Shown here in pieces: positions 24,319 through 32,475 of a stretch of DNA of 64,000 nt. The stretch covers positions 1 to 64,000 of the forward strand of contig CAWARM010000007.1 of NCBI GenBank assembly GCA_963784425.1, written 5' to 3'. A program made the translations under genes and the position numbers. This DNA comes from SHZL01 sp963784425 (GTDB taxonomy: Bacteria; Pseudomonadota; Gammaproteobacteria; Xanthomonadales; SZUA-36). The notes beneath the pieces are model-generated. The model saw only the letters and a program-made list of their open reading frames with translations. It did not search any database and was not told where the DNA came from. The number at the start of each line of letters is the position of its first letter. Position 1 is the first letter of the stretch.

Positions 24319-24625
24319 GCTCAAGCTCTTCACGTATCTGTTTGAGGATGTGTCCGGGTATCGAGTCAGCCACATTCTTTGGGTAGATCGTTAACATCCA
24401 AATGACTCCTTCGGGGCGGCGAACAAAGTAAATGACGCGAACGCCCCCGCGCTTGCCGCGTCCTGAACCAGCCCAACGAACTTTTCTGACTCCACCAGAG
24501 CCTTTGATAACCGCGCCGAGCTCGGGATTATCGGACAGAGCACGTTGCAATCGGCCGTACTCTTCATCAGCAAGGTAATCCCGCACCAGTTTGGAGAATA
24601 ATTGGGTCTCGATAAAGCTGTACAT
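24311..24625 (-). CDS. HigB-type RelE toxin
   Basis: 104 aa from the ATG at 24625 (MYSFIETQLFSKLVRDYLAD). RelE-fold motifs: GSGGVRKVRWAGSGRGKRGG, VRVIYFVRRPEGVIWMLTIY, then a C-terminal helix. It overlaps the antitoxin by 8 bases and carries a palindromic operator upstream. It looks intact. Confidence 0.85.
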   Translation of the reverse strand: MYSFIETQLFSKLVRDYLADEEYGRLQRALSDNPELGAVIKGSGGVRKVRWAGSGRGKRGGVRVIYFVRRPEGVIWMLTIYPKNVADSIPGHILKQIREELEHD

Positions 24626-24632
24626 AGAAGAA

Positions 24633-24651
24633 TATACGGCCCTGCCGTATA
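24633..24651. promoter_or_regulatory. Operator of the HigBA-type module
   Basis: TATACGGC-CCT-GCCGTATA, perfect 8-bp arms, eight bases upstream of the toxin start. Confidence 0.65.
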
Positions 24652-24800
24652 AAGTCAATGATGAGGACTGGCCACAGGCTAACCGAAGCCGGAAGGTTTC
24701 GGAGTCAGAATGCGTTGTGACCTGGTGTAGGAATGTGTTGTGGCGCCACGCCTGAGTTCGAGCGCGATGGTGATTTTGCCGCCTACGGCGGATGCGGCAC

Positions 24801-24847
24801 ATGAATTACGGCAAATTCGCATTATCATAGAGTCCAAGCAAGCCAAC
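24801..24847 (+). pseudogene. 3' remnant of a DUF4160 gene
   Basis: Reads ELRQIRIIIESKQAN, the last codons of the DUF4160 protein at 20555-20758. Everything upstream is missing. It precedes the second DUF2442 copy at the same distance as in copy 1. Confidence 0.7.
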
Positions 24848-24863
24848 TTGATGGAGGCCTGGA

Positions 24864-25130
24864 ATGGGTACTTTGGCACTTAATGCGGACGAGCGGGTTG
24901 CGTCCGTAGAGTTCTCCGACGGTTTCCTGATCGTCGGGCTCAAGGACGGCCGCCGGATTTCTGTTCCACTGGAGTGGTACCCCCGCCTGGCCGGTGCTTC
25001 TTCAAGTGCCCTTTCCCGTTGGGAAATCTGCGGTGGTGGCTACGGCATACATTGGCCGGAGGTAGATGAAGATCTCAGCACGGAAGGGTTACTGCGTGGC
25101 GCGCGCACCCTGAGGGCAGGCGAGAATTAA
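24864..25130 (+). CDS. DUF2442 protein, second copy
   Basis: 88 aa. The first ~80 residues are nearly identical to 20771-21022. The C-terminus differs by a two-base length change. Its DUF4160 partner is truncated, so this copy stands alone. Confidence 0.8.
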   Translation: MGTLALNADERVASVEFSDGFLIVGLKDGRRISVPLEWYPRLAGASSSALSRWEICGGGYGIHWPEVDEDLSTEGLLRGARTLRAGEN

Positions 25131-25168
25131 CCCGTCTCGGGATTAAAGTACTTCATGGTGTCGTGGAG

Positions 25169-25193
25169 CCCGGCTCGGGGGCCGGGATGACGC
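25169..25193. repeat. REP-like repeat
   Basis: CCCGGCTCGGGGGCCGGGAT followed by GACGC, downstream of the second DUF2442 gene. Confidence 0.55.
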
Positions 25194-25242
25194 GGGAACG
25201 GGCCTTCCTGCCAGGCATTCCATTTGTTGCCGGCAGATTTAC

Positions 25243-25548
25243 TCAGGCAGCGACACGAATGGACACTTGAAGCCCGAGGCGGTTGGCCATGTCGACCAGG
25301 GTGTCCAAGCGGTGGTTTTCAATCTTGCCCTGGAGCAGGGCGCTGACTCGTGGTTGACTGATGCACAGAATGTCTGCGATTTTTGCCTGAGTGAGACCCT
25401 GTCCTCCAAGCTTCTCCGTGATTCCAACTAACAGGGCCGAACGAAGCTTCAGGTTCTGCACCCGGATGGGATCATCTTCCAGCGCATCCCAGACACTTGC
25501 GTAGGTTCGATTCTTACTCACGAACTGCTCCTGCTCAGATTCCAGCAC
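25243..25548 (-). CDS. XRE-family antitoxin-like regulator, no toxin found
   Basis: 101 aa. It carries an HTH (LTQAKIADILCISQPRVSAL then LQGKIENHRLDTLVDMANRL) and resembles antitoxins paired with RelE-like toxins, whose gene would lie upstream. No toxin frame is present there, only an AT-rich palindrome. It is probably another solitary antitoxin. Confidence 0.75.
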   Translation of the reverse strand: MLESEQEQFVSKNRTYASVWDALEDDPIRVQNLKLRSALLVGITEKLGGQGLTQAKIADILCISQPRVSALLQGKIENHRLDTLVDMANRLGLQVSIRVAA

Positions 25549-25567
25549 CCAGGCTTGGCATCGGTTT

Positions 25568-25591
25568 AATTATATATCTAGAAATATAATT
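25568..25591. promoter_or_regulatory. AT-rich palindromic operator
   Basis: AATTATAT and ATATAATT arms eight bases apart, 20 bases upstream of the XRE gene start at 25548. Probable autoregulatory site. The rest of 25592-25806 is AT-rich with no gene. Confidence 0.5.
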
Positions 25592-25806
25592 GCGTTCAGC
25601 ATTGGCAGTTGCCGCGGTCATGCACTAGTCCCCTGAAGTGGATGCGAACACGTATTGTGGGCGGCGGGACGGCGGAGTTAATTCCTACAAACAAGCGGGG
25701 GAATTGCCCGCAACCTTCTTTATCAAGACCTCACATACTCTGACGGCACATTTCTTAATTGCTGCTCTTTTCTTTTAATATGCATATTATATATGTATAA
25801 TTTCAT

Positions 25807-25878
25807 GTGAATCTTGAGTTTGACCCAAGGAAGGCGAATCTCAACTTGCGCAAACAGGGTATTAAAGACTATGCGTAA
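25807..25878 (+). pseudogene. brnT: BrnT toxin reduced to its first codons
   Basis: From a GTG at 25807 it reads NLEFDPRKANLNLRKQGIKD and YA to a stop at 25876-25878. The first ~20 residues are a typical BrnT N-terminus (LEFDP.KA..N..KHG). The remaining ~70 residues are gone, and the short frame overlaps the brnA start. An internal deletion has left an in-frame mini-ORF. Confidence 0.7.
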
Positions 25879-26143
25879 GGAATATGACTTTTCAAAAGCC
25901 CAGCGGGCAAAGGATGTTCCCCACCTGGCGAAACTCCAGGCCGAAGCCAAAGGTAAAACCCGTATAACCATCATGCTGGATAACCTCGTGCTTGAAGCGT
26001 TTCGCCAGCAGGCAGATACACAGGGGGTTGGGTATCAAACATTGATCAATGCGGCCTTGCGAAATTCTTTGACCCAGCAGCCACTCAGCGAAGAAATCCT
26101 TCGACGGGTTGTTCGCGAAGAAATAGGGGCCTATAAGCGTTAG
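25871..26143 (+). CDS. brnA: BrnA-type antitoxin
   Basis: 90 aa from the ATG at 25871 (MRKEYDFSKAQRAKDVPHLA). The ribbon-helix-helix KTRITIMLDNLVLEAFRQQA is followed by GVGYQTLINAALRN and a helical tail. It is intact, while brnT directly upstream is reduced to a stub. It is unlike the brnA at 4334-4591 in sequence detail. Confidence 0.85.
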   Translation: MRKEYDFSKAQRAKDVPHLAKLQAEAKGKTRITIMLDNLVLEAFRQQADTQGVGYQTLINAALRNSLTQQPLSEEILRRVVREEIGAYKR

Positions 26144-26775
26144 TCGTTGAACGGCGGGGAGCGCCTGCCTTCCCAGGACGCCCTACTGCCACGCCATCGT
26201 CGGCACCACGCCCGGCACGGGTTGCGGCGCAGGTATGTGATCAACTGCCAGACCGTGGCCTCGTCGAGCAAACCGCCGTAGGCGGGCATGCCGCGCGGGC
26301 GGCCGTAGAAGATGGAATGGAACAGCGCGCCGTCTTCACCGCCGTAGCGCCAGCGGCCATCGACCAGGCTGGGGCCGACGAATCCGACTGCGCCGCCACC
26401 GTGGCAGCCGTCGCAGTTCATTGCAGCGAAGAGCATCTGGCCTTGTTGGGCGGCGGCTGGATCTGCGTTGAGGGGGTTGGTGAGTGTTCCGGCGGGAGGC
26501 GCGAGTTTTCCGGCGGAGGGATACTGAGCGTAGCTTACGGATGGCGGCGCTGTGCGTGCTGCTGGTTTCGCCGTCCCCGTATCATTTGTTGCGGCGTTCT
26601 GGGGTGCCACATTTTCTGTTGCCACATTTCCCGCTGACTTATCCGGGCCTGCAGCAGGCGACTCAGGTCCGCCGCAGGAAGCAAGCACGAGTAAAATTGG
26701 GGTCAGAGTAAAAATTGCGAAGCCGCAGCTCCTGGCAATGCTGTTCAGGTCAGTTTTTACTCTGACCCCAAACAT
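26140..26775 (-). CDS. Lipoprotein-type cytochrome c, C-terminus frameshifted
   Basis: Class I cytochrome c with one haem site, CDGCH, and AVGFVGPSLVDGRWRYGGED…GMPAYGGLLDE providing the Met ligand. The start region is unusual. From the ATG at 26775 the first residues MFGVRVKT and part of the lipoprotein signal (FAIFTLTPILLVLASC) are encoded by REP-type repeats. Near 26225 one base is missing. The other frame gives the expected end PQPVPGVVPTMAWQ and a stop near 26182. It follows the PQQ dehydrogenase and is its likely electron acceptor in the periplasm. Confidence 0.7.
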   Translation of the reverse strand: MFGVRVKTDLNSIARSCGFAIFTLTPILLVLASCGGPESPAAGPDKSAGNVATENVAPQNAATNDTGTAKPAARTAPPSVSYAQYPSAGKLAPPAGTLTNPLNADPAAAQQGQMLFAAMNCDGCHGGGAVGFVGPSLVDGRWRYGGEDGALFHSIFYGRPRGMPAYGGLLDEATVWQLITYLRRNPCRAWCRRWRGSRASWEGRRSPPFND

Positions 26776-26875
26776 CAAAACTGCTTTGAGCAGAATCGCC
26801 AACAACTGCGGCCGATGAGCAGTTTTTACTCTGACCCCAATTATCCTGACCCCAATCTTCCCTCTGACCCCAAAC
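26697..26875. repeat. Cluster of GGGGTCAGAGTAAAAA REP-type repeats
   Basis: TTGGGGTCAGAGTAAAAATT on the plus strand at 26697-26717 and inverted copies at 26751-26771 and 26820-26842, with shorter fragments at 26846-26857 and 26862-26875. Such repeats are typical substrates of REP-associated tyrosine transposases. None of those genes is in this window. Confidence 0.8.
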
Positions 26876-26882
26876 ATCGGCT

Positions 26883-28655
26883 TCACAGCGCGAAGATCCA
26901 CAGCATTCCGCCCTGGCTGGTGTAGCGCCACAGGTCGGGGATGAAGTCCGGCGGTGCGCGCACATCGGCCGGGTCATCCGAGCGCACGTCGCCGGCGATC
27001 AGGAACCAGTCGCCGCCGATGCCGGCGTACACGGCCACGTATTGCTTGCCGTCGGGGCCGCGGTAGGTGATCGGCGCGCCGACGATGCCGGAGCCGACCT
27101 TGAACTTCCACAGCGGCTCACCGGTTTTGGCGTTGGCTGCCTTGAACCAGCCGTCGAGGGTGCCGTAGAAGGCGACATCACCGGCGGTGACCATGCTGCC
27201 GCTCCACACCGGGAATTTTTCCTTGATCTCCCAGGCGCGCTTGCCTGTTGCCCCATCCCAGGCGATGAAGGCGCCGAGGTTACCGCCAGGGCCAGGGTGG
27301 TAGGGGATGGTGGCGCTGATGTAGGGCGTGCCCTGGATGTAAGCCGCTTCCTCTGACTGCCAGTCCATGCACAGGTTATTGGTCGGCACGTAGAAGAGCC
27401 CGGTTTTGGGCGAGTAGGATGCCGGTGATGCCGGGCTCTTGCCACCTTCCAGGCTGGGGCAGATGTTCTGTGCCATGCCGCGCGACTTGCCGGTGAGCTT
27501 GGTTTCATCCACCACCGGGCGGCCGGTTTTCAGGTCGACGCCCTTGGCCCAGTTGACCGCCACGTAGGGCTCCGCCACCAACAGCTCGCCTGTGGCGCGA
27601 TCGAGGGTATAGGCAAAACCGTTCTTGTCGAAATGCACCAGCACCTTGCGGGCCTGGCCGGCGATGGTGAGTTCGGTGAGGATGTTTTCCGCGTTGGAGT
27701 CGTAGTCCCAGTTGTCGTGCGGCGTGAACTGGTAGGCCCACACCAACTGGCCATCTTTGGGCCGGCGCGCCAGCACGCTTGATGTCCACTTGTTGTCGCC
27801 CGGTCGCTGGTCGGAATTGTAGGGCCCCGGGTTGCCGGTGCCGTAATAGACCAGATCCAGCTCGGGGTCATAGGACAGCCAGCCCCACACCGGCGCACCG
27901 CCATGCTGCCATGCATCGCCCGACCAACTGCTGAGCCCGAGGTCAACGCCTGTGTCATAGAACGGCTTGAAGGTGCCTGCGGTTGCCAGCACCGCGCTAT
28001 CGGGACCGATGTTCCTGGCGGCCCACACTTCCTTGCCGGTGGCGAGGTCGAGGGCCTTGAGCCAGCCGTGGATTCCATACTCACCGCCCGAGGGCCCGAC
28101 CAGCACCCGGTCGCCCACCACCAGCGGCGCCATGGTGATGGTTTCCCCGGAGGCGAGATCCGCGACCTGGGTCTTCCACAGTTCCGCCCCGGTTTCGGCA
28201 TCCACCGCCACCGTGTGGCCATCGAGCAGGTTGTAGACGATCTTGCCTTCGGCGTAGACCGCGCCGCGATTCACCGAGTCGCAACAGGCCACACCGACCG
28301 CGGCCGGGTTCACATCCGGGCGGTACTTGAACTTCAGCGGGTAGTCCTCTTTAGTAAGGTCGAAGGCGTAGAGGACATTGGGCCAGGGGGTGACGACGTA
28401 AAGCGTGTTGTTCACCACCAGTGGCTGCCCTTCGTGACCGCCCAGCACGCCGGTGGAGAAGGTCCAGGTGGGCCGCAGTGTGCCCACGTTGGCGGGCGTG
28501 ATTTCATCGAGACCGCTGTAACGGGTGGCGGCAAGATCCTTGCCGGGCCGGGTCCATTGGCCGTCGTCCAGGACTTGAGCCTGGGCGGTCGTGGCCAGGG
28601 CCGCTGTGAGAATTAGGGCGCCGAGGGCTGCGCGCAAACCGGAAGGGGTTGTCAT
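26883..28655 (-). CDS. PQQ-dependent alcohol dehydrogenase
   Basis: 590 aa from the ATG at 28655 with a signal peptide (LGALILTAALATTAQA). It is an eight-bladed propeller of the methanol/ethanol dehydrogenase family. It has the adjacent Cys pair GVACCDSVNRGAVY, the TNNLCMDW region, and the catalytic-type Asp in NWDYDSNAENILTEL. It oxidises alcohols or aldehydes in the periplasm with PQQ and Ca (or a lanthanide), passing electrons to the cytochrome c downstream. An upstream in-frame start at 29075 is not credible, as it would run through the vapB promoter. Confidence 0.85.
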   Translation of the reverse strand: MTTPSGLRAALGALILTAALATTAQAQVLDDGQWTRPGKDLAATRYSGLDEITPANVGTLRPTWTFSTGVLGGHEGQPLVVNNTLYVVTPWPNVLYAFDLTKEDYPLKFKYRPDVNPAAVGVACCDSVNRGAVYAEGKIVYNLLDGHTVAVDAETGAELWKTQVADLASGETITMAPLVVGDRVLVGPSGGEYGIHGWLKALDLATGKEVWAARNIGPDSAVLATAGTFKPFYDTGVDLGLSSWSGDAWQHGGAPVWGWLSYDPELDLVYYGTGNPGPYNSDQRPGDNKWTSSVLARRPKDGQLVWAYQFTPHDNWDYDSNAENILTELTIAGQARKVLVHFDKNGFAYTLDRATGELLVAEPYVAVNWAKGVDLKTGRPVVDETKLTGKSRGMAQNICPSLEGGKSPASPASYSPKTGLFYVPTNNLCMDWQSEEAAYIQGTPYISATIPYHPGPGGNLGAFIAWDGATGKRAWEIKEKFPVWSGSMVTAGDVAFYGTLDGWFKAANAKTGEPLWKFKVGSGIVGAPITYRGPDGKQYVAVYAGIGGDWFLIAGDVRSDDPADVRAPPDFIPDLWRYTSQGGMLWIFAL

Positions 28656-28848
28656 CGGCTTTGTCTCATCGGCTTTGGGGCGCCTCGTCGAAGGGTGGAT
28701 GGTATTGGGGCTGTTTTCTGTAGGCAGTATAGCCGACATCGAAGAATGTTCCGACCGCCCAGCCGGGTGGTGATCTGGTTCGTGAAGGCAGCTTTCCTGG
28801 TCTGCTTCAATCTTGACATATTGATGCATGTACCTTATGGTTTGATGC

Positions 28849-29085
28849 ATGCGCACCACGATTCGCCTTGATGAGCGCCTTCTCGCGGAGGCCAAGAAAT
28901 ATGCCGCCGAGACCGGCCGGACACTGACCTCAGTGCTCACAGACTCACTGCGCGAAACCCTTGCCCGCCGCCGGGCGCCCGGCAAACGCAAGCCGGTTCG
29001 CCTTCGCACTGTAAAGGGAAATGGCGTGCTGCCTGGCGTGGACCTCGACGACACTGCAGCCCTCCTCGAACTCATGGAATCCTGA
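28849..29085 (+). CDS. vapB: VapB-type antitoxin
   Basis: 78 aa, ribbon-helix-helix at the N-terminus (MRTTIRLDERLLAEAKKYAA). It pairs with the PIN toxin that begins two bases after its stop. Upstream, TTGATGCATG and TTTGATGCATG at 28818-28854 form a direct repeat that may be the operator. Confidence 0.85.
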   Translation: MRTTIRLDERLLAEAKKYAAETGRTLTSVLTDSLRETLARRRAPGKRKPVRLRTVKGNGVLPGVDLDDTAALLELMES

Positions 29086-29086
29086 T

Positions 29087-29515
29087 TTGATCCTTCCTGA
29101 TGTCAACGTCCTTGTGTATGCGCACCGGGAAGACGTGGCGGATCACACTGCTTACCGCACCTGGCTCGAGACCGTGATTAATGGAGATGAGGCGTATGGG
29201 GTTTCCGAGCTCGTGTTGAGCGGATTCGTCCGTGTCGTAACTCACGCCAAAGTTTTCAACAAGCCGAGTCCGCTCATCGACGCGCTGGCCTTTGCCGATC
29301 AGCTGCTCGCACAGCCGAACAGCGTGCTCGTGGAGCCGGGCACACGCCACTGGGATCTGTTTCGCGGCCTGTGCCTGGAAATTGGTGCGAAAGGGAACCT
29401 CGTGCCGGACGCGTACTTTGCGGCGATGGCAATCGAATCCGGGTGCGAGTGGATCACGACGGACCGCGACTTCAGCCGCTTTACTGGCCTGCGCTGGCGT
29501 CACCCGCTCAACTAG
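29087..29515 (+). CDS. vapC: VapC PIN-domain toxin
   Basis: 142 aa from a TTG at 29087 (LILPDVNVLVYAHREDVADH). PIN acidic residues: DVNVL, the Glu in YGVSELVLSGF, and the Asp pair in NLVPDAYFAAMAIESGCEWI and TTDRDFSRF. It is an RNase neutralised by VapB. Both genes are intact, just outside the decayed part of the island. Confidence 0.85.
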   Translation: MILPDVNVLVYAHREDVADHTAYRTWLETVINGDEAYGVSELVLSGFVRVVTHAKVFNKPSPLIDALAFADQLLAQPNSVLVEPGTRHWDLFRGLCLEIGAKGNLVPDAYFAAMAIESGCEWITTDRDFSRFTGLRWRHPLN

Positions 29516-29560
29516 CCTGCCCAATGAAGGGGTGTGCATCCGGGTGGGATGACGGGTGGT

Positions 29561-29671
29561 GGGATTGATACCGACGTTCTGGAATGGTTTCGTAGCCGGG
29601 GCAAAGGTTATCAAACACAAATTAACCGCTTGTTGCGAAAGTATATGGAGATCAACAAGGAACAGGGGTGA
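29561..29671 (+). pseudogene. C-terminal remnant of a BrnA-like antitoxin
   Basis: Thirty-six codons read GIDTDVLEWFRSRGKGYQTQ, INRLLRKYMEINKEQG and a stop. This is the second half of a BrnA-type ribbon-helix-helix protein. No start or first strand is present. Confidence 0.65.
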
Positions 29672-29742
29672 CCTTGGGCGTCCTTGCAAACTGCAGAGGA
29701 TTTGCAGAGTCTTTGATGGAACACCACTGCGGAGCACGACTT

Positions 29743-30474
29743 ATGAGCCGGTCATTCCTTCTTTCACTTTCCCTGATTTCTCTGGCCATTCCCGCGTACG
29801 CCCAGGATCTGGATTCCATCCTCGCGCTCAATGCCACGGCGCAGGGCGGCGACCGGCTCGAGCAGATCACGAGTGTCCGCCACCACCTATCGATCAAGGA
29901 GCCTGGCTTCGAGGTTGCCGGCACCTATGTGGCCAGCCGCGCGGGTTCCATGCGCATCGATATCGAAGCTGATGGAAAGCACGTGTTCAGCGAAGGGCTG
30001 GATGCGAAGGGCGCCTGGGAGTGGAGCCCTGAAGGCGGCGTGGGAGCACAGAGTGAGGCTGGGGCTGCGGCCCTGCTGCACGGCATCGAGATGCCCGGTC
30101 ATTTCTACACGCTGCAGGCGGTGCGTGATCGCGGCGCCGGTGTAACCCTGGCGGGTGCGGTCACTGAAGCCGAACGTTCCGAATGGCAGATCCACGTGGT
30201 GATGGCCGATGGTTTTGAACGCGATTACTTCATCGACCAGTCCACCCACCGCCTCACGCGCCAGCGCGATCACCGCGCGTTTCACCCGGACGTCGATCCC
30301 ACGCCGGTGACGGTGGAGACGCGCTTTGAAGACCCGCAGTGGATTGATGGAGTGTTGGTATTCATGCGCGAGGAGCAGGCCAACCTCGATTCGGGCGAGT
30401 GGCTGGGCACGACCCGCGTGCAGTCGGTGGAATTCAATATCCCGAATGTTGAGGCTGCGCTGCAGCGGCCCTGA
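29743..30474 (+). CDS. Secreted protein of unknown function (LolA-like fold suspected)
   Basis: 243 aa from the ATG at 29743 with a clear signal peptide (SRSFLLSLSLISLAIPAYAQ). The body (ALNATAQGGDRLEQITSVRH…RIDIEADGKHVFSEG…) has the strand-rich pattern of outer-membrane lipoprotein-sorting-like proteins. I do not recognise a specific function. An earlier in-frame start at 29668 would spoil the signal peptide. Confidence 0.6.
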   Translation: MSRSFLLSLSLISLAIPAYAQDLDSILALNATAQGGDRLEQITSVRHHLSIKEPGFEVAGTYVASRAGSMRIDIEADGKHVFSEGLDAKGAWEWSPEGGVGAQSEAGAAALLHGIEMPGHFYTLQAVRDRGAGVTLAGAVTEAERSEWQIHVVMADGFERDYFIDQSTHRLTRQRDHRAFHPDVDPTPVTVETRFEDPQWIDGVLVFMREEQANLDSGEWLGTTRVQSVEFNIPNVEAALQRP

Positions 30475-30481
30475 GGCCGGG

Positions 30482-30982
30482 CTAGTTGTCCTTGTCCTTC
30501 TCAGAATGACTCCTGGCTGCCGCTTGCTCCGGAGTCAGGTAATCCTGCCCCATGTACTTGGCCCGGTTGGCCTTGATAGCTGCCGTGCTTTTTGGCGCTT
30601 TATCTGCCTGGGGGCTTGGGACGGGACCCGACGCAGTGACCTGCGGGGCTGGATCTGCCAATTGCTTGCTCAGGTCCGCTCGCGCCCGCTCGCAAGTGGT
30701 GGCATTGGTCCAGAACTCACCCACTTCGGGATCAAAGCACTTGATGGGGGTGTCGGTGCGTCCGCGAGACGTTTCCGCGGGAACGCGGGGGGCGTCGGAC
30801 GCCACCGTGCCCTCCTGGCCGGGGCGCGGAGTGATGGTTTGCCAGGTGGTGGTGGCCTTGGGCTGCGCTTCCGGTGGCGGCGGCGTTGGATGTCGCATTA
30901 CCAGCAGGTAGTAGGCGCCGCCGGCGATCGCGGCAAGGAGCAACAGGGCAAGGCCGGTAGCGGCGTTGGGATTGTCGCGCAC
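30482..30982 (-). CDS. Single-pass membrane protein of unknown function
   Basis: 166 aa with one N-terminal membrane helix (ATGLALLLLAAIAGGAYYLL), then a Pro-rich linker and a short domain containing CFDPEVGEFWTNATTCERAR with two Cys. Not recognised. It ends close to the preceding convergent gene and starts 8 bases after the M14-type peptidase gene, so the two may be co-transcribed. Confidence 0.55.
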   Translation of the reverse strand: MRDNPNAATGLALLLLAAIAGGAYYLLVMRHPTPPPPEAQPKATTTWQTITPRPGQEGTVASDAPRVPAETSRGRTDTPIKCFDPEVGEFWTNATTCERARADLSKQLADPAPQVTASGPVPSPQADKAPKSTAAIKANRAKYMGQDYLTPEQAAARSHSEKDKDN

Positions 30983-30990
30983 GACGCCGC

Positions 30991-32019
30991 TTACTCGGCT
31001 TCCTGCCCGGCCAGTTCCCGCGCGAGTTCATGCAGCAGGGCGGTATGCGCAGCGATGCGGGTTTTGAGGTCAATGTGGCCGGCGGGGGTTTCAAATACCA
31101 GCACGGTGTGCGCACCAGGGCCGGGCTGAATCTTGCCATCGACCACGATCTGTGGGGCGCTGATCAGTTCATCGATGGAGCCATCAACCACCGGGCCGAT
31201 AATGCCATTGCTGACGGGTTCACCAAAACGGGTTTCGCCGCTGGCCTTGAGCGGGATGTGGTTTTCCTGCAGCACGCCCACCGCGGTTTTGGCGAGTGGA
31301 TCTTCGGCTCCCAACACACCTTGCGAGTAAACATAACCCTCACTGATGAGATTGTCCTCGTGCAGGTCGATGCTGTATGCCGGCGGGTAGCTGGCCGACT
31401 GCTTAATCACATATTGAGTAATCGCCGCCGCTTCCGGGCTGGAGGCGGCTGCTGCGCGGGCATGGCCGGGTTTTTCCGGATCGAGTAGCAGGTACGAAGA
31501 ATCCCCCACGCTTTGTCCTTCCACCTCGGCGGAATACACCGGCATGTTCAGGTAGCGCCAGTTGCGCGCATAGCCCTGCGGATTGTTGAGCGGCAGCAGC
31601 ACAACCGCTCGCTGATCACCGAGCTCCGCAATGGCGTCAATGGATCCGGCAATGGCGTTGGGCCCGGCGGGTTCTTCGCCATGTATCCCCGCGAGTATCC
31701 ATACCGCATCCCCCGGGTGCGGGGAGCGCAGCGCGATGATGGGCAAAGCGTAATCCGTGCCCGCCGGTTGTGACTGCACGATGATGTCGAGTTGCCAGCC
31801 GCGCTGCAGCAGCGAGGTGTAGGCCTGGTAAAGTTCTTCGATGGGCTTTCTTCCATCTGCGTGGGTTTGGATGTTCGCGGGCAGTTGCAGATCGGCAGTG
31901 GCCGGATCAGTGGACTGATCGGCGCTGGCAGTATCAGCCCTCGCAGTGGTTCCTGTCACGGTCGCCGCGGCGGTCAGCAGCAGGGTCAGGCCAATTGTGA
32001 GGGCAGGGTTTTTGTGCAT
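30991..32019 (-). CDS. M14-type metallocarboxypeptidase, secreted
   Basis: 342 aa from the ATG at 32019 with a signal peptide (ALTIGLTLLLTAAATVTGTT). Zinc-site residues: GIHGEEPAGPNAIAG (HxxE) and SIDLHEDN (His), with the catalytic-type Glu in LVFETPAG. This pattern fits the carboxypeptidase/succinylglutamate-desuccinylase superfamily. Substrate unknown, perhaps peptides or murein peptides. Confidence 0.7.
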   Translation of the reverse strand: MHKNPALTIGLTLLLTAAATVTGTTARADTASADQSTDPATADLQLPANIQTHADGRKPIEELYQAYTSLLQRGWQLDIIVQSQPAGTDYALPIIALRSPHPGDAVWILAGIHGEEPAGPNAIAGSIDAIAELGDQRAVVLLPLNNPQGYARNWRYLNMPVYSAEVEGQSVGDSSYLLLDPEKPGHARAAAASSPEAAAITQYVIKQSASYPPAYSIDLHEDNLISEGYVYSQGVLGAEDPLAKTAVGVLQENHIPLKASGETRFGEPVSNGIIGPVVDGSIDELISAPQIVVDGKIQPGPGAHTVLVFETPAGHIDLKTRIAAHTALLHELARELAGQEAE

Positions 32020-32173
32020 GGCATCTTGTCTATTTTTTGGGTCTGTTTTTTTGGGTCTGTTTTGGGGCCTGGTGATCACGCCGGTGTTATCCGCGGGAAT
32101 GGGTTTTCAGTTTAGGGCAGGTCGGCATCAGTCGCAATTTCTCTGCGGGGCATGGCTTTCAAGTACTGTCTAA

Positions 32174-32191
32174 AGTATTCTACACAATACT
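32174..32191. promoter_or_regulatory. Operator of the phd/relE-like module
   Basis: AGTATT-CTACAC-AATACT, 6-bp arms (extendable with mismatches), 26 bases upstream of the antitoxin start. Confidence 0.5.
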
Positions 32192-32217
32192 ATTAAAAGT
32201 GCTATTGGGGGCTGAAC

Positions 32218-32475
32218 ATGCAATCTGTAACTGCCAACGAACTGAAAACCAAGGGAGTTTCTGCGGTGGAAGAACGTCTTGCAACGGAAGACGAAGTCAT
32301 CATCACGGTCAGGGGCCAGGACAAGTACGTGGTCATGAGCCTGGAAAAGTACGCGCGCTTAAGGGAATACGAACTCGATATCGCTGTGCAGGAAGCTCGG
32401 GCGGACTATGCTGCCGGGCGGGTGACCAGAGAAAGTGTCGATGACCACATGAAGCGGGTCACCGATGCCGCATGA
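32218..32475 (+). CDS. Phd/YefM-family antitoxin
   Basis: 85 aa. Begins MQSVTANELKTKGVSAVEER and has the Phd pattern EVIITVRGQDKYVVMSLEKY. The C-terminal helix would wrap the toxin. It overlaps the toxin by 11 bases. Intact. Confidence 0.85.
   Translation: MQSVTANELKTKGVSAVEERLATEDEVIITVRGQDKYVVMSLEKYARLREYELDIAVQEARADYAAGRVTRESVDDHMKRVTDAA

Noticed and set aside
28656..29075. Longer PQQ dehydrogenase starting at 29075
   Set aside because: The extension would cover the vapB gene in antisense and place the clear signal peptide inside the protein.
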